Source: Gammaproteobacteria bacterium (GTDB lineage: Bacteria; Pseudomonadota; Gammaproteobacteria; Pseudomonadales; Halieaceae). From it: a stretch of DNA of 64,000 bases. The position numbers and the translations under genes are program-made. The DNA lies in the NCBI GenBank assembly GCA_030427485.1, contig JAUICG010000003.1, forward strand, positions 186,001 through 250,000, in the 5' to 3' direction. The stretch's first letter is position 1. Each line of letters starts with the position of its first letter. The notes beneath the pieces are model-generated. The model was not told the DNA's origin. It did not search any database and saw only the letters and a list, made by a program, of their open reading frames with translations. Of the stretch, positions 37,048 to 45,852 are shown piece by piece.

Positions 37048-37650
37048 TCACACTCCTCGACGCAATACCCCTACGCTGAGCCCTTCGATCGCGAAGCTTT
37101 TTTCACGCAGGTCGACAGTAATGGGCTGGTAATCCGGGTTCTCGGGCAGTAACTGCAGCAGGTGCTTCTGGCTCGTGTGCTGTAGCCGTTTTACCGTGAC
37201 CTCGTCCTCGATACGTGCGACCACGATATCGCCATTGTTCGCTACTGGCGTACTGTGTACCGCCAGCAGGTCGCCATCGAATATTCCCACCTCGATCATG
37301 CTGTCGCCCTGAACCCGGAGGAAAAAATCGGCTTGTGGCTTGAAGAAAGTCGCGGGCAGGGCACAGTACTCCTCGATGTGCGCCTCTGCCAGGATGGGGT
37401 TGCCGGCAGCAACTCGCCCGATGACGGGTATGCCGGCGCACTCCGGGAGCCGTATCCCCCGGGAAGCGCCGGCGATCATCTCGATGGCCCCCTTGCGGGC
37501 GAGCGCTTTGAGGTGTTCCTCGGCCGCATTGGCCGATTTGAAACCGAGTTTCTGTGCGATGTCCGCGCGGGTAGGAGGAAGGCCCGTTTCATCGATGTGC
37601 TGGCGGACAATATCGAGTACCTGCTGTTGCCGCTGCGTGAGTTTTTCCAT
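37048..37650 (-). CDS. lexA: SOS-response repressor LexA
   Basis: 200 residues. LexA represses DNA-damage genes and self-cleaves when RecA is activated. The winged helix domain (residues 1-65) includes [23 protein letters not shown]. The cleavage site is Ala82-Gly83 (RVAAGNP), and the serine-lysine dyad is Ser117 (QGDSMIE) and Lys154 (VKRL). Two LexA boxes over its own promoter show autoregulation. No sulA-like gene lies beside it, unlike the usual Pseudomonas arrangement as I recall it. Confidence 0.97.
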   Translation of the reverse strand: MEKLTQRQQQVLDIVRQHIDETGLPPTRADIAQKLGFKSANAAEEHLKALARKGAIEMIAGASRGIRLPECAGIPVIGRVAAGNPILAEAHIEEYCALPATFFKPQADFFLRVQGDSMIEVGIFDGDLLAVHSTPVANNGDIVVARIEDEVTVKRLQHTSQKHLLQLLPENPDYQPITVDLREKSFAIEGLSVGVLRRGV

Positions 37651-37662
37651 CGCTGGAGCCCT

Positions 37663-37678
37663 CTGTGATTTTGTACAG
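37663..37678. promoter_or_regulatory. LexA (SOS) box 1
   Basis: CTGTGATTTTGTACAG matches the CTGT-N8-ACAG consensus exactly, 13 bases upstream of the lexA start codon. It lies downstream of the predicted transcription start, so bound LexA would block elongation or initiation. Confidence 0.9.
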
Positions 37679-37681
37679 TTA

Positions 37682-37697
37682 CTGGGATTATATACAG
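37682..37697. promoter_or_regulatory. LexA (SOS) box 2
   Basis: CTGGGATTATATACAG differs from CTGT-N8-ACAG at one outer base. It is separated from box 1 by three bases and covers the TATAAT -10 hexamer of lexA. Confidence 0.82.
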
Positions 37698-37714
37698 CAT
37701 GAGTGTGTTTGCAA
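37687..37714 (-). promoter_or_regulatory. lexA promoter
   Basis: Minus strand TTGCAA (37714-37709), 16 bases, TATAAT (37692-37687). The -10 is a perfect match and sits inside SOS box 2. The start codon of lexA is about 37 bases downstream. Confidence 0.6.
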
Positions 37715-37824
37715 CGGCTAAAGTGCGCGCGGCCGGGACGCCCGGCGCGCAGGGGAGGTCATGTATCGGTTTTCAGAAAAATGTGGCTATTGCGTGGTTC
37801 GGCCGCGCTGACTGTGCTTTCGGG

Positions 37825-38046
37825 TCAGGCTTTTACCGGAGCGGTTTTCTGCTTGTGTGCGATATAGGCGACCAGTACAGCGGCGAGTTCCACGCCCGCA
37901 AAAATGAAAATAGTCTGGCTGTTGAATGCACCAGCCAGCGCCAGTCCGCTGGCGGTGACGAAATTGAGGACAAGCGCCACGTTCACAATCGTGATGGAGA
38001 GCATCACGCACAGCACGATCATATTAAGCTGTCTCATTCCAAGCAT
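37825..38046 (-). CDS. Small two-helix membrane protein, unknown
   Basis: 73 residues from ATG 38046, which has CGGAGG seven bases upstream. Two hydrophobic helices (about 8-28 and 40-60) are followed by a basic tail (HKQKTAPVKA). No motif is recognised. An overlapping plus-strand frame starting just after the SOS box is less convincing because it lacks hydrophobic or family features. The gap between this gene and lexA is otherwise empty apart from the SOS boxes and lexA promoter. Confidence 0.7.
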   Translation of the reverse strand: MLGMRQLNMIVLCVMLSITIVNVALVLNFVTASGLALAGAFNSQTIFIFAGVELAAVLVAYIAHKQKTAPVKA

Positions 38047-38143
38047 GCTATGCCTCCGGGAATCCCCAACTGGTAATTTCAGACACGCCGCGGAATAACC
38101 CTACCACCCAAATCGGGTATCAGGCAAGACCATCGCCGACCGC

Positions 38144-40378
38144 TCAGCCGGCGGGTACGTCCTTGCCAGCCCCAGCCTGCTCGCGCAGCGCCTTGCCTCT
38201 CCACGCTTGCTGGATCACGTAGGAGCGTATCGCCTGGGCCTCCACGGCGCTGATATTGTCAGCAAAAGACGCCATGCCGCGCTCTTTTAACAGACCGCCC
38301 CGCACCACATCCTCCCAGCCTTTTTCATCCCACAGGTAGGCTGAACCTCGCAGGTCGGGTACGATCAGGCCGGAGACAGCATTCAGGCCGTGGCAGCCCA
38401 TGCAGACATCCTGGTAGGTGGTCAGTCCCTGCTTGATGGTTTCCGGGCTGGCCTTGAGTTCCGGGGGATTGAATACCACCGCGGGCTGCCACTCCACGGG
38501 CGGCAAACCGGCTTTGCCGCCCAGTTTGAAGGTCAGCACTCTGCTCACATTCGGCAAACTCTCCGCCTGCACGTATTCACCGAAAACCAGCGCAAACGCG
38601 CCGCCCCATCCAACGTTGACCGAGATGTACTGTTCACCGTCGATTTCGTAGGTAACCGGCGGTGCGACCACGCCGGTCTGGGTGGTGAAGTTCCATAGCG
38701 CCTCGCCGCTATCCGCCCGGTAGGCGACAAACTTGCCGTCTGCGGTACCCTGCAAGACCAGGTTGCCCGCCGTCGCGAGCGTGCCACCGTTCCACGGACC
38801 GCGATACTCGACCCGCCATGCCTCCTTCTGCGCCACAGGGTTCCAGGCGAGCAGACGCCCCTTGACCAGCGCGCCGATAGCGTCGCGCTCGGCCTGGTCA
38901 TCCGGCAGGCCACCGCTAATACCGTCAGTGCCGGTGTTGGCGACGCCCGGGTTGTACCTGAATGTTTCCGGCTGTCCGTAAACGGCCGGGATATCCAGCA
39001 CCGGGATGTACACCAGTCCCGTGTCGGGGCTGAAGGACATCGGGTGCCAGTTGTGTCCGCCCAGGTAGGAGGGGAAAATCGTAAACGGCGTGTCCTGGTA
39101 ACGCGCTCCGGAAACCTCCACCGGCCGGCCGGTTGCCATGTCGACGTGGGTTGCCCAGGTGATATTGATGTAGTTGTCGGCGGAAATTAACTCACCGGTC
39201 TGGCGATCCAGCACATAGAAAAACCCGTTCTTGGGGGCCTGCATTAACACCTTCCTGGTTGTGCCCGCCAGCTTGAGGTCGGCCAGTATGATGCTCTGGG
39301 TTGCGGTGTAATCCCAGCTTTCGCCTGGCGTGGTCTGGTAATGCCAGACGTATTCCCCGGTATCGGGTCGCACGGCAACGATGGACGACAGGAACAGATT
39401 GTCGCCACCTCCCGGAGAGCGTATCTCCTGGTTCCAGGGTGTGCCATTGCCCACCCCGAAGTAAAGTAGATCCAGTTTCGGGTCATAGGCCATGGAATCC
39501 CACACCGTGCCGCCACCGCCGCCCAGTTTCCACCACTCGCCGTTCCAGGTGGCGGCCGCCATTTTCATCGCGTCATTCTCGAAGCCGAGGGCGGGATCGC
39601 CGGGCACAGTATAAAAACGCCAGGCGAGGCCGCCGTCCTTCACGTTGTAAGCGCTGAGATAACCGCGTACGCCGAATTCCGCGCCCCCGTTGCCAATCAG
39701 GACCTTGCCCTTGACCACCCGCGGGGCCCCGGTGATGGTATACGGGAGCGCCGGGTCAAAGGTGGCTACCTGCCAGTTCACCTTGCCGCTGGCAGCGTCC
39801 AGCGCGAACAGCCGGCCGTCCAGTGCGCCAACGAAAACCTGGCCTTTCCAGACAGCGACCCCGCGGTTCACCGGCCCGCAGCAGGTGTGTTTGAGCTTCT
39901 CCTGCGCGACTTCTGGATCAAACGTCCACAGGTGTTCGCCGGTTCGCGCATCGAGGGCGTGGACGATACTCCAGGAGGACGTCGTATACATCACTCCGTC
40001 CACCACTATGGACGTAGCTTCGATACCGCGCTGCGTTTCGAGATCGTACGACCAGGCCAGGCCGAGTGAAGCAACGTTGCCGTCGTTGATTTGTGCGAGA
40101 GGACTGAACCGCTGTTCACTGTAAGTGCGGCCATGGGACATCCAGTTGCCCGGTTCCTTGTCCGCCTGTTGCAGGCGCCTGGCGTCCACCGACGCCGCTG
40201 CGGGGCTGACTGAGGGTTGCGCCGCTGGCGGCGGTTCGAGTGGTTCGGGCGCGACGGCGCCGGGGTCTGTGGTTACGGCCGATTCGCCCGCTGCGCCGAC
40301 CGGTTCAGATCGATCACAGGCAGTGAGCACGGTGGAGAGGATAGCGACAGCGGCGAGCGTTAGCAGGTATCTGATCAT
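38144..40378 (-). CDS. PQQ-dependent quinohemoprotein alcohol dehydrogenase, lipoprotein
   Basis: 744 residues. It oxidises alcohols in the periplasm with PQQ and passes electrons to its own cytochrome c domain (type II arrangement). The signal peptide ends in LTAC, so Cys21 should be lipidated. The vicinal disulfide Cys166-Cys167 (HTCCGPV) that stacks on PQQ is present, as are repeated beta-propeller tryptophan-docking segments such as [12 protein letters not shown]. The C-terminal haem motif is CMGCH (659-663), with an axial Met candidate about 702. PQQ synthesis genes are not in the window. The lipid anchor is unusual for a family usually described as soluble and periplasmic. Confidence 0.92.
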   Translation of the reverse strand: MIRYLLTLAAVAILSTVLTACDRSEPVGAAGESAVTTDPGAVAPEPLEPPPAAQPSVSPAAASVDARRLQQADKEPGNWMSHGRTYSEQRFSPLAQINDGNVASLGLAWSYDLETQRGIEATSIVVDGVMYTTSSWSIVHALDARTGEHLWTFDPEVAQEKLKHTCCGPVNRGVAVWKGQVFVGALDGRLFALDAASGKVNWQVATFDPALPYTITGAPRVVKGKVLIGNGGAEFGVRGYLSAYNVKDGGLAWRFYTVPGDPALGFENDAMKMAAATWNGEWWKLGGGGGTVWDSMAYDPKLDLLYFGVGNGTPWNQEIRSPGGGDNLFLSSIVAVRPDTGEYVWHYQTTPGESWDYTATQSIILADLKLAGTTRKVLMQAPKNGFFYVLDRQTGELISADNYINITWATHVDMATGRPVEVSGARYQDTPFTIFPSYLGGHNWHPMSFSPDTGLVYIPVLDIPAVYGQPETFRYNPGVANTGTDGISGGLPDDQAERDAIGALVKGRLLAWNPVAQKEAWRVEYRGPWNGGTLATAGNLVLQGTADGKFVAYRADSGEALWNFTTQTGVVAPPVTYEIDGEQYISVNVGWGGAFALVFGEYVQAESLPNVSRVLTFKLGGKAGLPPVEWQPAVVFNPPELKASPETIKQGLTTYQDVCMGCHGLNAVSGLIVPDLRGSAYLWDEKGWEDVVRGGLLKERGMASFADNISAVEAQAIRSYVIQQAWRGKALREQAGAGKDVPAG

Positions 40379-40516
40379 GTGAGCAGGGCCCTCCGGGAAA
40401 TGTTCGTTAACCGGTTGATTTTTGCGCCCAGCTTATATCGTCGGGCTTCCGTGCGCCAGCATTGCCGATCGTCGCAAGTACCTCCTCGGGACACGCCCGT
40501 CCGTACAGGGCGTCGG

Positions 40517-41533
40517 CTAGAGTGTGAGTTCAGCCATTTCCCGCAGCAGCTTGATGTCGCCATTTATCAGCAGCGACGTCACCGGCGAATTCTCCCAGTC
40601 CCTGAGCTTTTCCCTGATGCGGTCCCTCGGTCCCGACAGCGAGATTTCATCGGCGAATTGATCGGGTACCGCCGCGATGGCCGCGTCCCGCTTGCCCTCC
40701 ATAAACAGGCGCTGCACGGTTTCAGCCTCGTCCGCAAAGCCCATGCGCGCCATCAATTCCTTGTGAAAATTGCGTTTGGCCGAGCCCATGCCGCCAATGT
40801 AAAAGCCCAGCATGGCCTTGACCGGATAGAGCGCTTCCTCCATGTTGTCGTTGATGGTCACCATTACCGTGGGTGCGACTTCAAATCCCGGTTTGGCGGA
40901 AACCAGTTGGTCTGCATAAACCTCCTGGCGATAGGGTGAGTAGTACAGGGGCAGCCAGCCGTCGGCAATTTCGGCCGTTTGCGTGACATTCTTCGGCCCT
41001 TCAGCGCCGATGTAAATTGGCACGTCCGCACGCAGCGGATGGGTAATCGGCTTGAGCGGTTTGCCCATGCCCCAGGCGTTGGGGCCCTTGTAGGGAAGCG
41101 GGTAGAACTCGCCGTCGTTGGTGACGGGTTCCCTGCGCGCGAGCACCTTGCGGATGATATCCACGTACTCCCGCGTGCGGGTCACCGGCTTGCTGTACGG
41201 CTGGCCGTACCAGCCCTCCACGACCTGGGGCCCGGAGACCCCGAGCCCCAGAATCATTCTTCCTCCCGACAGGTGGTCCAGCGCGAGCGTGGCCATCGCG
41301 CATGCAGTGGGTGTGCGCGCGGACAACTGGGCGACAGCGGTTCCCAGGCGAATGGTACTGGTATGTGCGCCGACCCAGGACAAGGGGGTGAAGCAGTCGT
41401 TGCCCCAGGATTCGGCCATCCACACAGAGTCAAAGCCCAGGCGTTCTGCCTCCTGCGCCATCTCCACATGTGCATTGCCCGGCGCCAGCGCGCCCCAGTA
41501 GCCAAGGTGCAGGCCGAGTGTCAGTTTTGCCAT
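40517..41533 (-). CDS. LLM-class flavin/F420-dependent oxidoreductase
   Basis: 338 residues from ATG 41533, which follows GAGGAG; the frame from 41638 has 35 extra residues of no family likeness. Luciferase-like TIM-barrel: MAKLTLGLHLGYWG at the first strand, FDSVWMAESWG, then VGAHTSTIRLGTAVAQLSARTPTACAMATLALDHLSGGR, and VYIGAEGPKNVTQTAEIADGWLP. The form resembles F420-dependent LLM enzymes of actinobacterial type rather than bacterial luciferase alpha. The substrate and cofactor (FMN or F420) are open; F420 use in gammaproteobacteria would be rare. It stands between the alcohol dehydrogenase and the mo-cofactor genes. Confidence 0.85.
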   Translation of the reverse strand: MAKLTLGLHLGYWGALAPGNAHVEMAQEAERLGFDSVWMAESWGNDCFTPLSWVGAHTSTIRLGTAVAQLSARTPTACAMATLALDHLSGGRMILGLGVSGPQVVEGWYGQPYSKPVTRTREYVDIIRKVLARREPVTNDGEFYPLPYKGPNAWGMGKPLKPITHPLRADVPIYIGAEGPKNVTQTAEIADGWLPLYYSPYRQEVYADQLVSAKPGFEVAPTVMVTINDNMEEALYPVKAMLGFYIGGMGSAKRNFHKELMARMGFADEAETVQRLFMEGKRDAAIAAVPDQFADEISLSGPRDRIREKLRDWENSPVTSLLINGDIKLLREMAELTL

Positions 41534-41698
41534 GATCAATCTCCTCGTACGGACGCGTAACTGTACGTCATTGACAACCGTGACAGTTAGTATTTTCGGG
41601 CCAATTTCGCTGACATCCCCGCTCATTGGTGTTTTCAATCTGCAGCCGCATTGGATAGACTCTGCCCAGCGCGGATGCCGCGCCCGATGGAGCAGTTA

Positions 41699-42196
41699 AT
41701 GAGCGAACTCACCCACCTCGACGAGCACGGTGCCGCCCGTATGGTCGATATCGGCCACAAGGCGGTCACCGAGCGTACCGCTGTGGCAGGCGGGTTCGTG
41801 GCCATGCAGCCGCAGACGATGGCTTTATTGGAGCAGGGCGCGCACAAGAAAGGCGATGTGCTGGCGGTCGCTCGAATCGCCGGTATACAGGCGGCAAAGA
41901 AATGCGCTGATCTGATACCCCTGTGCCACCCGATGATGCTGACATCGGTAGAGGTCGATTTCACGTTGGAGCCTGCCGCGAGTCGCGTCAACATTGAAGC
42001 CCGGTGCAAGGTGTCAGGAAGGACCGGCGTGGAAATGGAGGCCTTGACAGCTGTCTCTGTCGCAGCACTGACGATTTACGACATGTGCAAGGCCGTGGAT
42101 CGCGGGATAGAAATTGGAGGCATTGGCCTGCTATATAAGGAAGGCGGCAAGTCGGGTTCCTGGCGCCGCGGCGAAGAGAGCGCCTCCCGATGCTGA
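41699..42196 (+). CDS. moaC: Cyclic pyranopterin monophosphate synthase
   Basis: 165 residues from ATG 41699 after a GGAG element; a frame from 41651 adds 16 residues without a ribosome site. MoaC works with MoaA to build cyclic pyranopterin in molybdenum-cofactor synthesis. Conserved blocks are [20 protein letters not shown] at the N-terminus, [16 protein letters not shown] with the active-site His, and [24 protein letters not shown]. It overlaps moaD by seven bases. moaA is not in the window. Confidence 0.95.
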   Translation: MSELTHLDEHGAARMVDIGHKAVTERTAVAGGFVAMQPQTMALLEQGAHKKGDVLAVARIAGIQAAKKCADLIPLCHPMMLTSVEVDFTLEPAASRVNIEARCKVSGRTGVEMEALTAVSVAALTIYDMCKAVDRGIEIGGIGLLYKEGGKSGSWRRGEESASRC

Positions 42197-42444
42197 ATGT
42201 ACTTTTTTTTGCCCGGGTCCGGGAGCAACTGGGGCGCGCCTCGCTGGAACTATCCTGGCCTGAGGAGGGTCTGGACCTGGACACGCTACAGGAGCAATTG
42301 TGCTGTGAACACGGCGACGGGTGGCGTGAAGTGCTGGCGCAGGATAATATCATTCGCGCAGTCAACCAGGTCGTGGTGGCGGGTAATACAGATTTGCACG
42401 ACGGCGACGAGGTCGCATTTTTTCCGCCGGTAACAGGCGGCTGA
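42190..42444 (+). CDS. moaD: Molybdopterin synthase small subunit
   Basis: 84 residues ending in the essential Gly-Gly (VTGG) that is thiocarboxylated and delivers sulfur to the pterin. Ubiquitin-like fold: [15 protein letters not shown] at the start and [16 protein letters not shown] at the end. It overlaps moaC by seven bases, and moaE follows after one base, a tightly coupled pair. Confidence 0.94.
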   Translation: MLNVLFFARVREQLGRASLELSWPEEGLDLDTLQEQLCCEHGDGWREVLAQDNIIRAVNQVVVAGNTDLHDGDEVAFFPPVTGG

Positions 42445-42445
42445 T

Positions 42446-42922
42446 ATGACAACTGGCGACCTGTCTCAGCCAGCCATCACGGTAAGCGTACAAGAAGCGG
42501 ACTTTGACATTGCGCGCTTGCAGTCTTCCCTGCTGGCCGGTTTGGCGGAAGAGGGCGCTGTCGCCACGTTCACCGGCTATGTGCGACGCGATAACGAAGA
42601 TAGACAGGTAGGGGTGCTCGAGTTGGAGCACTATCCCGGCATGACGGAATCCAGCATCACGGATATCCTTCGGCAAGCCGCAGCGCGCTGGCCATTATTG
42701 CGTGCCTCGGTGGTGCATCGCGTGGGCCGGCTGCTGCCCGGGGAGCAGATCGTCTGGGTGGGCGTTGCCTCCAAGCACCGTGAAGCCGCGTTCAGCGCCT
42801 GCGAATTCGTGATGGACTATCTCAAAACGCAGGCGCCGTTCTGGAAGAAAGAGCGCGCAGGAGACAGTGAACACTGGGTAGCGCCGAGGGAATCCGACAA
42901 CAAACGGGCTGACCGCTGGTAG
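42446..42922 (+). CDS. moaE: Molybdopterin synthase large subunit
   Basis: 158 residues. It forms the catalytic subunit with MoaD, converting cyclic pyranopterin to molybdopterin. Visible are GAVATFTGYVRRDNEDRQVGVLELEHYPGM, RVGRLLPGEQIVWVGVASKHREAAFSAC with the active-site residues, and KTQAPFWKKE, which contains the catalytic lysine. A weak hairpin (ATCCCC/GGGGAT, 42930-42954) follows the stop. Confidence 0.95.
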   Translation: MTTGDLSQPAITVSVQEADFDIARLQSSLLAGLAEEGAVATFTGYVRRDNEDRQVGVLELEHYPGMTESSITDILRQAAARWPLLRASVVHRVGRLLPGEQIVWVGVASKHREAAFSACEFVMDYLKTQAPFWKKERAGDSEHWVAPRESDNKRADRW

Positions 42923-42953
42923 AAAGCAAATCCCCAATAGCCTGAATAGGGGA

Positions 42954-42979
42954 TGTAAGGTCCGGCTACTGTAAGGTCC
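42954..42979. repeat. Short direct repeat after moaE
   Basis: TGTAAGGTCC occurs twice (42954-42963 and 42970-42979), a 16-base period, in the gap before the flavin-reductase gene. It is next to the small hairpin at 42930-42954. It could be a regulator site or chance. Confidence 0.35.
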
Positions 42980-43054
42980 AATGCGTCACACAGCAGGAAC
43001 GCCGTGGCCAGTCTGCGGAACAAAAAACGATGAATAACCTGAAGGGGAAGATAG

Positions 43055-43531
43055 ATGAGTTTGGCGGGTCGTGAATTGCGGGATGCGCTGGGGCGCTTTG
43101 CCACGGGTGTTTGTATTATCACCACGGTATCAGACGAGCGGAAAGCAGTGGGGATGACAGCCAACTCATTTTCTTCGGTTTCCCTTGATCCGCCTCTCGT
43201 GCTGTGGTCGTTGCAAAACAACTCCGACGTCTACGGTATTTTTTCCACGCCGCGTCATTTTGCGGTGAACATTCTCAGCAGCGAGCAGCAGGCGCATTCC
43301 AACCAGTACGCGAAGAAGGGCCAGCATGACCTGGATCCCGCCCATTATCGCCTGGGCAAGTACGGTGCGCCGATCATTCGGCATGCCCTGGCGACATTTG
43401 AATGTGAGTTGCACGCCACTCATGAAGGCGGTGATCACCTGATCATCGTGGGAAGGGTTATGGATATGCACCAGCGGCCCACCGGCGAGCCATTGTTGTT
43501 CTACTGCGGTCGATACCACGAACTGCATTAG
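43055..43531 (+). CDS. Flavin reductase-domain protein
   Basis: 158 residues, a single flavin-binding split-barrel domain: LRDALGRFATGVCIITTV, MTANSFSSVSLDPPLVLWSLQ and HFAVNILSSEQQAHSNQYA, typical of the small FMN reductases that supply reduced flavin to two-component monooxygenases. A short mid-chain variation is not a defect. No monooxygenase gene is adjacent, although an LLM enzyme lies 1.5 kb upstream. The partner is therefore unassigned. Confidence 0.88.
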   Translation: MSLAGRELRDALGRFATGVCIITTVSDERKAVGMTANSFSSVSLDPPLVLWSLQNNSDVYGIFSTPRHFAVNILSSEQQAHSNQYAKKGQHDLDPAHYRLGKYGAPIIRHALATFECELHATHEGGDHLIIVGRVMDMHQRPTGEPLLFYCGRYHELH

Positions 43532-43644
43532 GCGACTGCCGGACTCGCAGCAGTGCCAATGGGGGCGCTTTTCGCGATCAGGGTGTTCTATAGTGGGATG
43601 AAGCCTTTATACTGTCCCGTTGACAGCACAAGAGCCCATTTTGA

Positions 43645-44187
43645 ATGAAATTTTGTACTCACTGCGGCAGCGCCGTCATCCTGCAGATTCCACCCGGGGA
43701 TGATCGCGAACGATTTGTGTGCAGTAGCTGTGAACTGATTCACTACAGTAATCCCCGCGTGATCGTCGGCTGCGTGCCGGTTTACCAGGGCAGAGTCCTG
43801 TTGTGCAAGCGCGCCATCGAGCCGCGCAAGAACTACTGGACGCTGCCCGCGGGCTTTATGGAAAACGGCGAGACCTCATTGCAGGGGGCCGCCCGCGAGA
43901 CATGGGAAGAGGCCCGGGCGAAAGTGAGCAATATTGATCTCTACCGGGTATTCGACGTACCGTACATCAGCCAGATTTACATGTTCTATCGCTGTGACCT
44001 CGATGGCGGTGAACACGCGGCGGGCCCCGAGAGCCTGGAAACAGCGCTATTTGATGAGGACAGTGTGCCCTGGGATCATATTGCGTTCCCGGTGGTCTCC
44101 AAAACGCTGCAGGAGTTTTTCACCGACACCGCGGCGGGCCATTACCCGGTACGCGTATCCGCCATTGAGCATCGCCCGCGGCGCTGA
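43645..44187 (+). CDS. Nudix hydrolase with N-terminal zinc ribbon
   Basis: 180 residues. The N-terminus has a zinc ribbon (FCTHCGS at residues 3-9, then FVCSSCELIHYSNP). The Nudix box is GFMENGETSLQGAARETWEEARAKV, with the usual G-x5-E-x7-REUxEE signature but Arg in place of the closing Gly. The zinc ribbon recalls the NudC group. Substrate is unclear: a nucleotide diphosphate such as NAD or ADP-ribose. It stands alone, about 110 bases after the flavin reductase. Confidence 0.87.
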   Translation: MKFCTHCGSAVILQIPPGDDRERFVCSSCELIHYSNPRVIVGCVPVYQGRVLLCKRAIEPRKNYWTLPAGFMENGETSLQGAARETWEEARAKVSNIDLYRVFDVPYISQIYMFYRCDLDGGEHAAGPESLETALFDEDSVPWDHIAFPVVSKTLQEFFTDTAAGHYPVRVSAIEHRPRR

Positions 44188-44211
44188 TCACATCAACTCA
44201 GGAGAAACAAC

Positions 44212-44688
44212 ATGGCATTTCCAAAAATTGGCCTGATGGCGCCAGCATTCTCACTGCCTGACCAGGATGGCGCCACGGTCAGTCTGAAGCAGTTCAAGGG
44301 TAAACAGAACGTCGTGCTGTATTTCTACCCGAAGGCGATGACACCGGGTTGCACCGTGCAGGCCTGCGGCATTCGCGACAGCAAGAAAGCGCTGGCCCGG
44401 CTCGATACCGTGGTGCTGGGTGTCAGCCCCGACCCCGTCGTGCGCTTGGGTCGGTTTATCGAGAAGCAGGATCTGAATTTTACGCTGTTGTCGGATGAAG
44501 ACCACGCCGTTACAGAAAAATACGGCTGCTGGGGTCTGAAGAAGTTTATGGGCCGCGAATTCATGGGGGTGCTGCGCACCACCTTCATTATCGGCAAGGA
44601 CGGGCGTCTGAAACATGTCATGGACAAGGTGAAAACCAAGTCCCACCACGATGACGTGATTGCGCTGATCAAGGAACTGGGGCTGTAG
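44212..44688 (+). CDS. bcp: Thioredoxin-dependent peroxiredoxin (Bcp/PrxQ)
   Basis: 158 residues. It reduces hydroperoxides with thioredoxin. The peroxidatic Cys47 and resolving Cys52 are in TPGCTVQACG, the five-residue spacing that defines the atypical two-cysteine BCP group. Further blocks NVVLYFYPK, VLGVSPDPV and LRTTFIIGKDGRL are intact. ATG 44212 follows GGAGAAACAAC. The next gene starts eight bases after the stop. Confidence 0.92.
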   Translation: MAFPKIGLMAPAFSLPDQDGATVSLKQFKGKQNVVLYFYPKAMTPGCTVQACGIRDSKKALARLDTVVLGVSPDPVVRLGRFIEKQDLNFTLLSDEDHAVTEKYGCWGLKKFMGREFMGVLRTTFIIGKDGRLKHVMDKVKTKSHHDDVIALIKELGL

Positions 44689-44696
44689 CCCGCGGC

Positions 44697-45788
44697 ATGC
44701 TGAGTTACCTGTTCGAGGACGCTCCCGATGCGGGGCAATTACGCGAGATTGTGCCGGGCGTACTCTGGCTGCGTATGCCGTTGCCGATGGCACTGGACCA
44801 CATCAATCTCTATTTGCTGGAGGATTGCGACGGCTGGTGGATAGTCGATACCGGGATAGCCCTCGGTCCCACGCAGGACCTGTGGGAGTCGGTGTTCGAG
44901 CGGCACTTCCAGGACAAGCCGGTAAAAGCGGTACTGTCCACGCACCACCACCCGGATCACACCGGTATGGCGGGCTGGTTGTGTGAACGGTGGAGGGTGC
45001 CGTTTTATATTACCGAAGCCGAGTACTTTACCGGGTTGTCCTTCAGCAGAACCCAGCCAGAGCACTACAGTTGGACCACCGCCCTTCATATGGAGCGCTC
45101 CGGCTATACAGCGGAGCAGATTGCGGCCTCGCGCGAGGAGTTTGGAGGCTTTGGCAGTGTCATTACCCCCATGCCCACGGCCTACCGCCGTCTGGTGGAC
45201 GGCGCATTCCTGTCGATCAATGGCAATCGCTGGCAGGTGGTAGTGGGCAGGGGACACTCGCCGGAGCATGCCTGCCTCTACTCCAGTGCGCTGAACATCC
45301 TGATCTCAGGCGACCAGGTAATCCCCCGCATCACCTCCAACATCAGTGTCTCGGGCGCTGAACCGGAGGGGAATCCACTGAAAGAGTGGCTCAATTCCCA
45401 TGAGCGCTTCCTGGAACGATTGCCGGACGATGCACTCGTACTGCCCGCGCACAACACGCCGTTCTATGGCCTGCACGAGCGGTTGCGCTACCTGATTGAG
45501 CACCATGAGGAGCATTTGTTGGCGCTGGAAGAGGCCTGCCTGGATGCCTCGTGCTCGGCGATGGAACTGCTGCCCGTGCTGTTCAAACGCCCGCTGGAAG
45601 GACACAATCTCGGCCTGGCGCTGGGGGAGTGCATTGCACACCTGAACTACCTGCACCAGCGGGGCCAACTCTCGCGCACAGTGGACGACCACGGCTGTTA
45701 CCGCTACCGGTCGGTTGACTCCACGCTGCCCAAACGCCTGCGCCAGCAGCGCCATGCCGCTGAGGACAATTCTCCTCTGCAGGTATAA
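44697..45788 (+). CDS. Metallo-beta-lactamase-fold hydrolase
   Basis: 363 residues. The metal-binding HxHxDH motif is THHHPDHTG (His83, His85, Asp87, His88), and later ligands are in VVGRGHSPEHACLYS and SGDQVIPRI. A C-terminal helical domain (about 265-350) resembles the extension seen in some MBL-fold esterases and glyoxalase-like hydrolases. The substrate is unknown. It begins eight bases after bcp, so the two are likely co-transcribed. Confidence 0.88.
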   Translation: MLSYLFEDAPDAGQLREIVPGVLWLRMPLPMALDHINLYLLEDCDGWWIVDTGIALGPTQDLWESVFERHFQDKPVKAVLSTHHHPDHTGMAGWLCERWRVPFYITEAEYFTGLSFSRTQPEHYSWTTALHMERSGYTAEQIAASREEFGGFGSVITPMPTAYRRLVDGAFLSINGNRWQVVVGRGHSPEHACLYSSALNILISGDQVIPRITSNISVSGAEPEGNPLKEWLNSHERFLERLPDDALVLPAHNTPFYGLHERLRYLIEHHEEHLLALEEACLDASCSAMELLPVLFKRPLEGHNLGLALGECIAHLNYLHQRGQLSRTVDDHGCYRYRSVDSTLPKRLRQQRHAAEDNSPLQV

Positions 45789-45852
45789 AAACTTTATAAA
45801 ACAGTAATATAAGATACTTTATTAAAGCTAGAACTGGATTAAGGATCGCGCC

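Noticed and set aside
37699..38076. Plus-strand frame starting just after the SOS boxes, a possible SOS-controlled gene
   Set aside because: The product has no recognisable features and overlaps a better minus-strand gene (37825-38046) with membrane helices and a good ribosome site.
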